The notes below the pieces were generated by a model that was not told the DNA's origin, did no database searches, and was given only the letters and a program-made list of their open reading frames with translations. From Flavobacteriales bacterium (GTDB lineage Bacteria > Bacteroidota > Bacteroidia > Flavobacteriales_F > PHOS-HE28): a DNA stretch of 64,000 bases. Below are positions 27,702 through 36,355 of the stretch, piece after piece. The stretch is taken from contig JADJOG010000006.1 of assembly GCA_016713865.1 (NCBI GenBank), forward strand, positions 1-64,000. Direction: 5' to 3'. Positions within the stretch are counted from its first letter, which is position 1. Every line of letters begins with the position of its first letter. A program made the position numbers and the translations under genes.

Positions 27702-29156
27702 TCAGTAATAGATCAGACGGCGCACTTTGGCCACATGCTTTGCCAGTCGGATCACCTGCTTGGTATAGCCGAATTCGTTGTCATACCAAGCATAGAGCAC
27801 CACGGACTTCCCGTCCGGGCCCACGATGGTCGCGTTACTGTCGAACACGCTGCGGCACGTATCGCCGATGATGTCGCTGCTCACCAGTTCAGGGTCGATG
27901 TGGTAGTGGATCTGGTTCACCAACTCACCGTTGAGCGCTGCATTCCGGATCAATTCGTTCACCTCGTCGCGGGTCACTTGGCGCTTGAGGTTCAGGCTCA
28001 TGATGGCCAACGAGCCATTGGGGGTGGGCACCCGGACTGCGTTGGCAGTGAGTTTGTCTTTCAGGCTGGGTATGGCTTTAGTAACCGCGCTGCCCGCCCC
28101 GGTGCTAGTGATGACCATGTTGATGGCAGCACTACGGCCCCGACGTGGTTTCTTGTGGTAGTTGTCCAGCAGGTTCTGGTCATTGGTGTAGGCATGCACC
28201 GTTTCGATGTGGCCTTTCTCGATGCCAACCTGGTCCTCCATCACCTTCAGCACAGGTGAGATTGCGTTGGTGGTGCAGCTGGCAGCGCTGAAGAGCTGCT
28301 CATTGTCCACATCCAATTCCTTGTGGTTGATGCCGTAAACGATATTGGGCATCTCTTTACCTGGAGCTGTGAGAATCACTTTGCTGACGCCCTTGGCCTG
28401 CAAGTGGCGGCCCAGAGCCTCACGCTTGGTGAAAGCGCCGGTGTTGTCGATGATGAGCGCATTGTTGATGCCAAGAGCCGTGTAATCGATGTCCTCCGGG
28501 TTGTTCGCGGCAATGAGCAGCACACGCTGGCCATTGATGATGAGGGACTTCCCGGCCACATCTTCCACCACATTGCCTTTGAATGCCCCGTGCACGCTGT
28601 CGTTACGGAGCAGGGCAGCGCGCTTCACTATCTCCTCATCAGTAAGGGTCCTCGTAACAATGGCTCGCAAGCGAAGCTGCTGGCCCTTGCCGGCTTGTTT
28701 CACCAGTTCACGTGCCGCAATGCGGCCAATGCGTCCAAAACCATAGAGCACCACATCGCGCGGCTCGAACTTGTGCTTGTCCAGTCCAATGAAGCCACCC
28801 AGCGTGGTGCTCAGGAATTTATCCAGGTCGCGTTTGCCGGCTTGAGTGAATTCCCAGGTGAGCTTCGCGATGTCGATCTTGCTCGGTGCCAGGTCCATGT
28901 CGAGCAGGGCCTTGGCCACCTGAGTGCAGGTGAAAACATCAATCGGCTTCGTTACCACGTCACTGGCGTAGTGGAAGCGCTTGATCGCCTCGCTGGTACT
29001 GATGTCGATCAGTTGATCTCGGTAGAAGACCAGTTCGACGCCCTTGCCGTACATGAGCTGCCCGGCGGCGCTCAATAGTTCAACGGCCGCACGCTCGCGG
29101 GCCACGAATTCTTTGAGGCCGGCTTCGTAACCGGCTTTCGCTTCGATGGTTTCCAT
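27702..29156 (-). CDS. gap: Glyceraldehyde-3-phosphate dehydrogenase, long form, 484 aa
   Basis: Glycolytic NAD-dependent conversion of glyceraldehyde-3-phosphate to 1,3-bisphosphoglycerate. A helical N-terminal extension of about 125 residues (LSAAGQLMYGKGVELVFYRD...) precedes the Rossmann domain (VVLYGFGRIGRIAARELVKQ). The catalytic Cys lies in SAASCTTNAISP, its partner His in HIETVHAYTNDQ, and substrate residues in STGAGSAVTKAIP and WYDNEFGYTKQV. This long form is well known in Bacteroidota. The start at 29156 (METIEAKAGYE) is preferred over an upstream in-frame codon at 29207 that would run back through the rpoD terminator. The gene is intact and carries its own terminator. Confidence 0.95.
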   Translation of the reverse strand: METIEAKAGYEAGLKEFVARERAAVELLSAAGQLMYGKGVELVFYRDQLIDISTSEAIKRFHYASDVVTKPIDVFTCTQVAKALLDMDLAPSKIDIAKLTWEFTQAGKRDLDKFLSTTLGGFIGLDKHKFEPRDVVLYGFGRIGRIAARELVKQAGKGQQLRLRAIVTRTLTDEEIVKRAALLRNDSVHGAFKGNVVEDVAGKSLIINGQRVLLIAANNPEDIDYTALGINNALIIDNTGAFTKREALGRHLQAKGVSKVILTAPGKEMPNIVYGINHKELDVDNEQLFSAASCTTNAISPVLKVMEDQVGIEKGHIETVHAYTNDQNLLDNYHKKPRRGRSAAINMVITSTGAGSAVTKAIPSLKDKLTANAVRVPTPNGSLAIMSLNLKRQVTRDEVNELIRNAALNGELVNQIHYHIDPELVSSDIIGDTCRSVFDSNATIVGPDGKSVVLYAWYDNEFGYTKQVIRLAKHVAKVRRLIYY

Positions 29157-29195
29157 TCGATTGGTTGGAAGTGATTGGGTGGTTCTGAACGAACA

Positions 29196-29218
29196 CGCCC
29201 CGTTCACTGAACGGGGCG
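29196..29218 (-). terminator. Hairpin terminator between gap and rpoD
   Basis: The inverted repeat CGCCCCGTT/AACGGGGCG lies only 22 bases upstream of the - strand rpoD 5'-most downstream gene boundary in coordinates: rpoD ends at 29225, so on the - strand this hairpin directly follows the rpoD stop and precedes the region before gap's neighbour start at 29156. Note that transcription from rpoD runs toward gap, so it separates the two genes. Confidence 0.75.
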
Positions 29219-29224
29219 CGATGC

Positions 29225-30086
29225 TTATCCGAGGTATGCCTTCAGCAGTTTGCTGCGACTAGTGTGGCGCAATCGGCGAATTGCTTTCTCTTTTATCTGC
29301 CGCACGCGCTCGCGGGTGAGATCGAATTTGGCCCCGATCTCTTCCAGTGTTAATCCGTGATTGATGCCGATGCCGAAGAAAAGCTTCACAACATCGCGCT
29401 CGCGCTCGGTGAGGGTGCTCAAGGCGCGCTCGATTTCCTTGCTCAGCGACTCATTCAACAGCAGGCGGTCGGCTGGGGTGCTGTCGTTGTTGGGCAGCAC
29501 ATCGAGCAGGCTGTTGCTCTCGCCTTCCACGAATGGTGCATCCATGCTGATGTGACGACCGCTCACCTTCATGGTATCGGCCACTTTCTCGGCAGGCAGG
29601 TCGAGGCTGGCAGCCAGTTCCTCAGCACTGGGCGGACGCTCATATTCCTGCTCCAGCTTGGCGAAGGCCTTGTTTATCTTATTGAGCGATCCTACTTGAT
29701 TCAGCGGCAGGCGCACGATGCGGCTCTGCTCGGCCAAGGCTTGCAGGATGCTCTGACGAATCCACCACACCGCGTAGCTGATGAACTTGAAGCCGCGGGT
29801 CTCATCGAATCGCTGGGCCGCTTTAATCAAGCCTAAATTGCCTTCGTTGATCAAGTCAGGAAGGCTAAGGCCTTGATTCTGATACTGTTTGGCTACGGAC
29901 ACCACGAAGCGGAGGTTGGCTTTCACCAGCTTCTCCAAGGCCGCCCATCACCTTCTTTGATGCGACGGGCCAATTCCACCTCCATGTCGGCAGTGATCAG
30001 GCCCTCCTTGCCGTTTCCTGCAGGTACTTGTCGAGCGACTGGCTTTCCCTGTTGGTGATCGACTTAGTGATCTTGAGTTGGCGCAT
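29225..30086 (-). CDS. rpoD: Primary sigma factor RpoD/SigA, short Bacteroidota form (frameshifted near its N-terminus)
   Basis: The housekeeping sigma factor. The start at 30086 reads MRQLKITKSITNRESQSLDK, the usual N-terminus of the about 287-residue Bacteroidota form, which has no region 1.1. Region 2 contains LRFVVSVAKQYQNQGLSLPD, DLINEGNLGLIKAAQRFDET and KFISYAVWWIRQSILQALAE. Region 3 follows, then region 4 with TEREDVV-type sequence ERERDVVKLFFGIG and the helix-turn-helix LTLEEIGAKFDLTRERVRQI. Two one-base indels near 30018 and 29940 break the first 50 residues out of frame; reading across them restores LITADMEVELARRIKEGD. Because the gene is essential, these breaks are probably sequencing errors. 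Confidence 0.93.
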
Positions 30087-30175
30087 CCTTGAAGCCACGG
30101 TAGTCTGGGTATTAGGCGGTTAAATGGTGGTCTAGTAGGCCGAGAGCAGCGGTGGGTACCGGCGAAGTCGGGCGG

Positions 30176-30183
30176 CGAAGGTA
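30176..30183 (-). promoter_or_regulatory. Promoter -7 box (TACCTTCG) for rpoD
   Basis: TACCTTCG followed by CCGCCC on the - strand lies 89 bases upstream of the rpoD start, implying an untranslated leader of roughly 80 bases. Confidence 0.5.
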
Positions 30184-30259
30184 GGAGCCTGCACCAAGAC
30201 GGGACAAGTGCATAATGCACCTTCGTTTTCGGCTTCGCCAAACAACCGTGTTGGAGCGC

Positions 30260-31717
30260 TCAAAGGCCAAGTCCGTAATAGGCTTTCGTGCCGTTCGGGT
30301 AAACCCCTTCGACCAGCACGCCCCCTCGCTTGCCACTAAGCGCTTTTTCCACATCGGCAGGCACCGAAACCGGCTGCTGATCGATACGCGTGATGATGAA
30401 CCCTTCGCGTATGCCACTGCGGAATTTCCCGCCGTTCACCGAACTCACCTTCACGCCATTCTTCAGACGAAGCGCGCCAAGCTCTTCTGCGCTAGCAGGG
30501 CTCAATTCCGCGCCTAAGGCTTCCATGTGTTCGTTGCGCGCCTTGGTGGCAGTCACATTTCCTTCCCGGCCACGCAGGACTAGCTCAACCACGCGCTCGT
30601 TTCCGCTGCGCAGTACCGTTACCGGCACTCGGTCGCCGGGTTTGAATTTGCCCACCTGCTCCTGTAATTGCGGAACGTTGTTCACCGTGATGCTGCCCAC
30701 GCGGGTGATCACATCGCCCTTTTCCAATCCGGCGTCGGCCGCGGCACCGCCATCGGTCAATCCATTCACGTATACGCCGCGTGGACGATCCAGCGCCAAT
30801 TCCTTGGCCAAGGCCTGATCCATGTCGCGGATGCTCACGCCCAAATAGGCGCGCTGCACACTGCCGTATTCAACGATATCGCCTGCCACTTTCTTCACGA
30901 TGTTCACCGGAACGGCGAAACTGTACCCGGTGTATTGCCCCGTATTGCCGGCGATAGCCGTCTTGATGCCCACGAGTTGCCCCTTCGCAGTCACCAAGGC
31001 GCCACCGCTGTTGCCGGGGTTCACGGCGGCATCTGTTTGAATGAAGCTCTCGATGGGGAACACGTCGCGGCTGGGGTCGTATTGCAGCAGGTTGATGTTG
31101 CGCGCCTTGGCACTCACGATACCCGCCGTTACCGTGCTTGTCAGGTTCATCGGATTCCCCACCGCCAACACCCATTCACCCACGCGCACCTCATCGCTGT
31201 TGCCGTAATCCAACGTGCTCAGATCCTGTCCATCCACCTTCAACACGGCGATATCGGTGCTTGGGTCGCGGCCCACGATGCGGGCATCGAATTGACGGCG
31301 GTCGTTCATGTGGATCTTTATCCGGTCCGCGCCTTCTACCACGTGGTTGTTCGTTACGATATAGCCATCAGGGCTGATGATCACGCCCGACCCGGCACCC
31401 TGCTGCTGGCGCTGTTGGCTGGGTGCGCGGTAGCCCCAGAAGAAATCGGCGAAGGGGTCGCGCACATTCACCGTGGTCTCGGTGGTCACGTGCACCACGG
31501 CATTCACACTGCGTTCTGCCGCCTCGGTGAAATCGACCGCAACCACAGGCGCGCTGCCGACTGAAGGCAGGCTCACGTAGGTGACCGGGGTGCTGGGCGT
31601 GCTATTGGTTGCTAAGGCGGCCGACGACTCAGAAGCGGTATTGATGCGGTGGTTGATGGCCAGAGCGATAAAGGCGCCGGCCATTCCTAAGAGGATAGTT
31701 CCAATCTGGCGTTTCAT
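30260..31717 (-). CDS. DegP/HtrA-type periplasmic serine protease, 485 aa
   Basis: A periplasmic quality-control protease and chaperone. Signal anchor: MKRQIGTILLGMAGAFIALA (start at 31717; a longer frame upstream is antisense to dapF and has no signal). The trypsin-like domain holds the triad His in GYIVTNNHVVEGADRI, Asp in GRDPSTDIAVLKVDG and Ser in VNPGNSGGALVTAKGQLVGI. Two PDZ domains follow: the first with YLGVSIRDMDQALAKEL and AAADAGLEKGDVITRVG, the second with GVKVSSVNGGKFRSGIREGF and IITRIDQQPV. The length is typical of Do proteases. The frame is clean. It is transcribed toward rpoD but separated from it by more than 170 bases. Confidence 0.95.
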   Translation of the reverse strand: MKRQIGTILLGMAGAFIALAINHRINTASESSAALATNSTPSTPVTYVSLPSVGSAPVVAVDFTEAAERSVNAVVHVTTETTVNVRDPFADFFWGYRAPSQQRQQQGAGSGVIISPDGYIVTNNHVVEGADRIKIHMNDRRQFDARIVGRDPSTDIAVLKVDGQDLSTLDYGNSDEVRVGEWVLAVGNPMNLTSTVTAGIVSAKARNINLLQYDPSRDVFPIESFIQTDAAVNPGNSGGALVTAKGQLVGIKTAIAGNTGQYTGYSFAVPVNIVKKVAGDIVEYGSVQRAYLGVSIRDMDQALAKELALDRPRGVYVNGLTDGGAAADAGLEKGDVITRVGSITVNNVPQLQEQVGKFKPGDRVPVTVLRSGNERVVELVLRGREGNVTATKARNEHMEALGAELSPASAEELGALRLKNGVKVSSVNGGKFRSGIREGFIITRIDQQPVSVPADVEKALSGKRGGVLVEGVYPNGTKAYYGLGL

Positions 31718-31862
31718 GGTGCTGTCGAATTTGGTGCCCTGGGTGATCAAAGCCCGTGCCTTCCACGCCGAAAACAACGATCTGACAGGGGAGAGGTGAC
31801 GCGGTGGCGCGTTAACATGTGTTGATCGCGTGGGACAAGGCCAATGGCCATCTTCGCGGGCG

Positions 31863-32645
31863 ATGGAAATGCAATTCTCCAAGTGGCACGGCACCGGCAA
31901 CGACTTCATCCTGGTGGATGACCGCGCGGGCGCCTTCCCCGTGCATAACCTCGCGCTGGTGCGCCAATTGTGCCGCCGCCACTTCGGCATCGGCAGCGAT
32001 GGCCTGATCCTGTTGCAGGGTCCGCGCGAAGCGGGCATGGACTTCCACATGGAGTTCTTCAACCCCGATGCGAGCAAGAGCTTCTGCGGCAACGGCAGCC
32101 GCTGCGCCTTTGCGGCTTGGAGCGCGTTGCACGGCCGCGTGGAGCGCGCGCGTTTCTCGGCGATCGATGGCGCGCACGAAGGAGCGTGGCACGGCGAGGA
32201 CGTGGCGGTGACGCTGGGCTACGTGCCTTACGTGGACGAACGCGGTGATCACGACTTCCTGCACAATGGTTCGCCGCACGTTGTGGTGCGTGTGGCGGAT
32301 GTGGATGCGGTGGAGATCATGGTGGATGGCCCGAAGCGCGCGCATCACGAGCGGCAAGGCCCCGGCGGCACCAACGTGAACTACATGCGCGTGGCGGATG
32401 GCGTGGTACGCATGCGCACCTTCGAGCGCGGCGTGGAAGCGGAGACGCTGAGCTGCGGCACGGGCGTGGTGGCGGCGGCACTGAGCGCGTTGAACAAATG
32501 GGAAGTACAATCGCCGGCACGGGGTGATCACGCGCGGCGGGCAATTATTGGTGGAGGCCGAGCGCGTGGACCGCGAAGGTTGGGGAAGATCAGGCTCATT
32601 GGTCCGGCCGTGCGCGTGTTCGAGGGCAGCATCGAGATCCGATCC
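31863..32645 (+). CDS. dapF: Diaminopimelate epimerase (two compensating indels; stop not visible)
   Basis: It interconverts LL- and meso-diaminopimelate for lysine and peptidoglycan synthesis. The start is at 31863 or 31869 (MQFSKWHGTGNDFILVDDRA, the family N-terminus). The catalytic cysteines are in FCGNGSRCAFAAW and LSCGTGVVAAALSA, and the substrate motif GGTNVNYMRV is present. Between about 32519 and 32582 the written frame reads ARRAIIGGGRARGPRRLG, whereas the adjacent frame gives VITRGGQLLVEAERVDREGW, the expected family sequence, so one indel enters and one leaves that frame. The ending RLIGPAVRVFEGSIEI is normal, but no stop precedes the in-frame mltG ATG at 32646. Confidence 0.92.
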
Positions 32646-33671
32646 ATGGCGAAGCACAGAGGCAAATGGCTGATGGCGGGCGCGGTGCTGGTGGCTGCCG
32701 TTGGCATCGCTGCATATGTGGCGTGGCACGAGGTGATGGGGCCATCGACGCGCTTCGCGGAAGAGAGCCGCGTGCTATTGATCCCCTCTGGCTCCGATCT
32801 GCAAACGGCCATGGACAGCCTGAAGCGCATCGATGCCATACATGATGAGCGCGCGGCGGAACTGCTGCTGAAGCGCGGCACCATCAAGCCCGGTCGATAC
32901 CGCGTGAAGAAGGGCACGAGCTTGCGCGCCATCGCCCGCATGCTGCACGCCGGTGAGCAGGAGCCGGTGCGCATCACCTTCAGCAATGTGGATCACTTAT
33001 ATGAGTTGGCTGGGCGACTCGGCCGCTCGCTGGAGCCGGACTCGGTGGCTTTCCTGAAGACCTTCCTCGATCCGGATCAGCAACGCGAGGCGGGCCTGGA
33101 CGATGCCACCATGATCAGCCTCTTCCTGCCCAACACCTACGAACTCTGGTGGACCACCACGCCGCAAGGTTTCGTGGCGCGCATGCGGAAGGAACACGAT
33201 GCCTTCTGGAACGAGAGCCGCCGCAAACAGGCCGATGCCGTGAAACTCTCGCCCACCGAGGTGAGCACCTTGGCGAGCATCGTGCAAGCGGAGACGGTGA
33301 AGATGGTGGATGCGCCCACCATCGCTGGCGTGTACATCAACCGGATGCGCATCGGCATGCCCTTGCAAGCGGACCCGACCTTGAAGTTCGCGTTGGGCCT
33401 CGACACCGTGCGGCGCGTGCTGAACCGCGACAAGGAGGTGGATTCGCCCTACAACACTTACCGCTACGCTGGCCTGCCGCCGGGACCGATCAACATGCCC
33501 GAACCGCGCTTCATCGATGCGGTGCTGAGCGCGCCCAAGCACGAGTACCTCTACTTCTGCGCCCCCGCCGACCTGAGCGGCTACAGCGATTTCGCGCGCA
33601 CCTACGAGCAGCACCTGGTGAATGCGCGGCGGTACCAGAAGGCGCTGAATGCGCGGAAGATCTACAGGTGA
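32646..33671 (+). CDS. mltG: Endolytic transglycosylase MltG (YceG-like), 341 aa
   Basis: It cleaves nascent peptidoglycan strands in the periplasm. A basic N-terminus and one transmembrane segment (KWLMAGAVLVAAVGIAAYVA) precede a LysM-like subdomain (IKPGRYRVKKGTSLRAIARM) and the YceG catalytic domain. The catalytic Glu is in LASIVQAETVKM, followed by APTIAGVYINRMRIGMPLQA, DSPYNTYRYAGLPPGPINMP and the ending YLYFCAPADLSGYSDFARTY. The start ATG 32646 is in frame with dapF and without an intervening stop, so as written the two form one open frame. Adjacent dapF-mltG is common in Flavobacteriales; separate translation is assumed. Confidence 0.92.
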   Translation: MAKHRGKWLMAGAVLVAAVGIAAYVAWHEVMGPSTRFAEESRVLLIPSGSDLQTAMDSLKRIDAIHDERAAELLLKRGTIKPGRYRVKKGTSLRAIARMLHAGEQEPVRITFSNVDHLYELAGRLGRSLEPDSVAFLKTFLDPDQQREAGLDDATMISLFLPNTYELWWTTTPQGFVARMRKEHDAFWNESRRKQADAVKLSPTEVSTLASIVQAETVKMVDAPTIAGVYINRMRIGMPLQADPTLKFALGLDTVRRVLNRDKEVDSPYNTYRYAGLPPGPINMPEPRFIDAVLSAPKHEYLYFCAPADLSGYSDFARTYEQHLVNARRYQKALNARKIYR

Positions 33672-33690
33672 CAAGCACGAAAGAGCCGCC

Positions 33691-33698
33691 TACTTTCG
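33691..33698 (+). promoter_or_regulatory. Promoter -7 box (TACTTTCG) upstream of the phosphohexomutase gene
   Basis: TACTTTCG followed by CGGCC lies 35 bases before the ATG at 33734 and 20 bases after the mltG stop. Confidence 0.5.
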
Positions 33699-33733
33699 CG
33701 GCCCGCTCAACGCAGCATCGCAATCAACAACAA

Positions 33734-35134
33734 ATGACTAAGATCAAATTCGGGACCGACGGCTGGCGCGCCATCATCGCGCAAGAATTCACCGTGGACA
33801 ATGTGGCGCGCGTGAGCGAGGCCGTGGCGGAGTGGGTGATCAAGAAGCACCCGAACAACAAGCGCATCGTGCTGGGCCACGACTGCCGTTTCGCCGGTGA
33901 GCTCTTCGCGGAGACCTGCGCCAAGGTGTTCGTTAGCCGCGGCATCGAAGTGCATATGGCCAAGGGCTTCGTGAGCACGCCGATGGTTTCGCTCGGAGCC
34001 TTGCGCGTGCAGGCGGGCATGGGCGTTGTGCTCACCGCGAGCCACAATCCGCCCAGCTACAACGGCTACAAGCTGAAAGGCATCCACGGCGGTCCGCTGA
34101 TTCCTGAAGAAGTGCAAGAGGTGGAGGACCTGATCCCCGCCGCCCACAGCACCGACCTCGCATCCATCGACCTGGACCAAGCGCGCAAGGATGGCCTGTT
34201 GAAGTCGATTGCACTCGAGGACATGTACGTAGAGCATGTGGAGAAGAGCTTCGACATGAAGGCCATCCGCGAATGCGGCATGCGCTGGGGCTACGATGCC
34301 ATGTACGGTGCGGGCCAGAACGTGGTGCGCCGCCTGCTGCCCGATGCCACATTGCTGCACTGCGATTACAATCCGTCGTTCATGGGCCAGGCGCCGGAGC
34401 CGATCCACAAGAACCTCGGCGAGTTCAGTGCGCTGATCAAGCAAGGCGGCATCGATTGCGGCCTGGCCACCGACGGCGATGCCGACCGCATAGGCCTGTA
34501 CAACGGTCGCGGCGAATTCATCGACTCGCACCACATCATCCTGCTGCTCATCCACTACTTGGTGAAGTACAAGCAATTCACCGGCAAGGTGGTGGTGGCC
34601 GTGAGCACCACGCCGAAGGTGAAGAAGCTCTGCGCCCACTACGGCCTCGAGTACAGCGTCACCAAGATCGGCTTCAAGTGGATCAGCGGCATGATGATCA
34701 CGCAGGACGTGCTGCTCGGCGGCGAGGAGAGCGGCGGCATCGCGATCAAGGGCCACATCCCCGAGCGCGACGGCATCTGGATGGGACTCACGATATGGGA
34801 ATTCATGGCCAAGAGCGGCAAGACGCTCGATGAGCTGATCCAGGAGGTGTACGCCATCGTGGGGCCATTCGCTTATGATCGCAACGACCTCCATATCAGC
34901 GAAACGCTGAAGCAGCAGGTGCTGAAGAATTGCGACAGCTACACGCGTTTCGGCGACTTGGAAGTGCGCAACGTGGAGACCATCGATGGCCACAAGTACC
35001 ACTTCGATGGCGAGCAATGGCTCATGATTCGCGCGAGTGGCACCGAGCCTGTGCTGCGCTGCTACGCGGAGTCGAGCACCATGGCCGGCGCGCAAGCGAT
35101 CCTGGCCGCGTGCAAGAAGGCGATCGGGGCGTAG
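33734..35134 (+). CDS. Phosphoglucomutase/phosphomannomutase family protein, 466 aa
   Basis: An alpha-D-phosphohexomutase interconverting 1- and 6-phosphosugars for nucleotide-sugar synthesis. The start is at MTKIKFGTDGWRAIIAQEFT; the frame remains open far upstream, but that is antisense-like low-complexity sequence over mltG. Domain signatures in order: the active-site phosphoserine loop VVLTASHNPPSYNGYKLKG (about residues 98-115), the metal loop ATDGDADRIGLYNGRG, the sugar-binding loop LLGGEESGGIAIKGHIPERD, and the phosphate-binding loop IRASGTEPVLRCYAES. All four are intact. Specificity for glucose or mannose cannot be read from these motifs. Confidence 0.94.
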   Translation: MTKIKFGTDGWRAIIAQEFTVDNVARVSEAVAEWVIKKHPNNKRIVLGHDCRFAGELFAETCAKVFVSRGIEVHMAKGFVSTPMVSLGALRVQAGMGVVLTASHNPPSYNGYKLKGIHGGPLIPEEVQEVEDLIPAAHSTDLASIDLDQARKDGLLKSIALEDMYVEHVEKSFDMKAIRECGMRWGYDAMYGAGQNVVRRLLPDATLLHCDYNPSFMGQAPEPIHKNLGEFSALIKQGGIDCGLATDGDADRIGLYNGRGEFIDSHHIILLLIHYLVKYKQFTGKVVVAVSTTPKVKKLCAHYGLEYSVTKIGFKWISGMMITQDVLLGGEESGGIAIKGHIPERDGIWMGLTIWEFMAKSGKTLDELIQEVYAIVGPFAYDRNDLHISETLKQQVLKNCDSYTRFGDLEVRNVETIDGHKYHFDGEQWLMIRASGTEPVLRCYAESSTMAGAQAILAACKKAIGA

Positions 35135-35184
35135 GCGGCAAGGCTGGCCTGTCTCGGTTCGAACTGAATGAGCTTGAGTTTTCT

Positions 35185-35212
35185 TCCACCTTTTCCTTGA
35201 TGAAAAGGTGGA
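35185..35212 (+). terminator. Hairpin downstream of the phosphohexomutase gene
   Basis: The inverted repeat TCCACCTTTTC/GAAAAGGTGGA (11 bp, loop CTTGAT) lies about 50 bases after the stop. It lacks a T tract on its 3' side, so it may be a terminator or part of a repetitive element with the palindrome that follows. Confidence 0.55.
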
Positions 35213-35223
35213 GCTAAAATCAA

Positions 35224-35303
35224 CCACGATCCAAGCCGCAGCCCGGCTCGCACGGGCCCGCAGCACGCGCTCCCGAGCCAGGGCGCGGCCGCTCGGATCG
35301 TGG
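35224..35303. repeat. 80-base imperfect palindrome, possible structured or repetitive element
   Basis: The outer arms CCACGATCC (35224-35232) and GGATCGTGG (35295-35303) match perfectly. Inside them AGC/GCT, CCGC/GCGG, GCCC/GGGC and GGCTCG/CGAGCC also pair, with single-base bulges, leaving a loop of roughly 20 bases. The whole 35135-35447 gap holds no gene. An intergenic repeat family or a structured RNA are both possible. Confidence 0.6.
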
Positions 35304-35447
35304 ACACCCACCGCACGCGGCACCCGAAACCTCGGCTTCCCGCGGCGGGCTTTTGCCGACCTATCAGGTTGTGCTACAGCAGACTGAAACACTAACGTCC
35401 TTGCCACCACAGATACCTTGCGCTCCCGAATGATCGGGACGAAACGC

Positions 35448-36355
35448 ATGCGCTTCCTGATCCGTGCAGCACTCGCGAGCGCATTCCTTGTTCTGCTGAA
35501 TGCGCATGCATCGGCACAAGCGGCGGATTCCACCTCCATCGGGTGTGAACGGAAGTGCAAGCGCTGCTTAACGTTCATGTCGGCTGGCGCGGGCGTGGCG
35601 GCGGCAGCGGCCTACATCGGCCTCGACCAAGCGTGGTACGCGCAATACGAGCGAGAGCCCTTCCACACGTTCGACGACTCCGATGAGTGGCTGCTGATGG
35701 ACAAGACCGGCCATCTGCTCAGCGGCTACATGCTCGGCGCATGGGGCCATGCAGCCATGAAGCATTGCGGATCGAGCAATCGCTCCGCGCGATGGATCGG
35801 TGGCTCCATTGGCCTGGCCTTCATGACAGGCATCGAGCTGCTCGACGGCACCTCATCGGGCTGGGGCTTCTCGTGGAGCGACATGGGCGCCAATGCGACG
35901 GGCGCAGCGCTTTTCATCGCGCAGGATGCCGCATGGCACGAACAACGCGTAGTGCCGAAGATCTCGTTGCGCTTAACACCTTACGCAGCGCAGCGCCCCG
36001 ATCTCTTGGGCGAAGGCATCGCCGATCGTTTGCTGAAGGACTACAATGGCGTCACGCTGTGGTTCAGCGGCAACATCGCGAGCCTCAGCGGCAGCGTGCG
36101 CATCCCGAAATGGCTGAACATCGCCGTGGGTTATGGCGCCGAAGGCATGATCAGCGCGCACCGTTGCAGCAGGTCGGCGGCGATCCGGTGTTCCGCCAAT
36201 TCTATCTCGCGCCCGATGTGGACCTCACGCGCATCCGTTCGCGGAGCCGCGTGGTGCGCACCTTGCTCTTCCTGGCCAACAGCATCAAAGTGCCCGCGCC
36301 AACGCTGGAGTACCGCAGCAATGGCGTGTGGAAGGGGCACTGGCTCTACTTCTGA
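35448..36355 (+). CDS. DUF2279 family periplasmic or lipoprotein (one frameshift)
   Basis: The signal peptide is MRFLIRAALASAFLVLLNAHASAQ. The DUF2279 body is recognisable by FHTFDDSDEWLLMDKTGHLL, GIELLDGTSSGWGFSWSDMG, ATGAALFIAQDAAWHEQRVV, RLLKDYNGVTLWFSGNI and PKWLNIAVGYGAEGMISA. The function is unknown, but the family is widespread in Bacteroidota. One frame runs into nonsense after 36160 and ends at 36395; the correct continuation (GGDPVFRQFYLAPDVDLTRI, then VPAPTLEYRSNGVWKGHWLY) lies in another frame and ends at 36355. The break is at about 36155. The end overlaps the convergent Nudix gene by 10 bases. Confidence 0.82.

Noticed and set aside
29157..29207. An N-terminal extension of GAPDH to 29207
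   Set aside because: It would run back through the hairpin that ends rpoD, and the long-form family N-terminus is already complete at 29156.
33149..33733. Upstream extension of the phosphohexomutase frame into the mltG region
   Set aside because: The family N-terminus MTKIKFGTDGWRA starts at 33734, and the extension overlaps a well-supported gene in another frame.
33707..35578. A 623-codon open frame antisense to the phosphohexomutase
   Set aside because: All four catalytic loops of the mutase are on the + strand; the antisense frame shows no recognisable domain.
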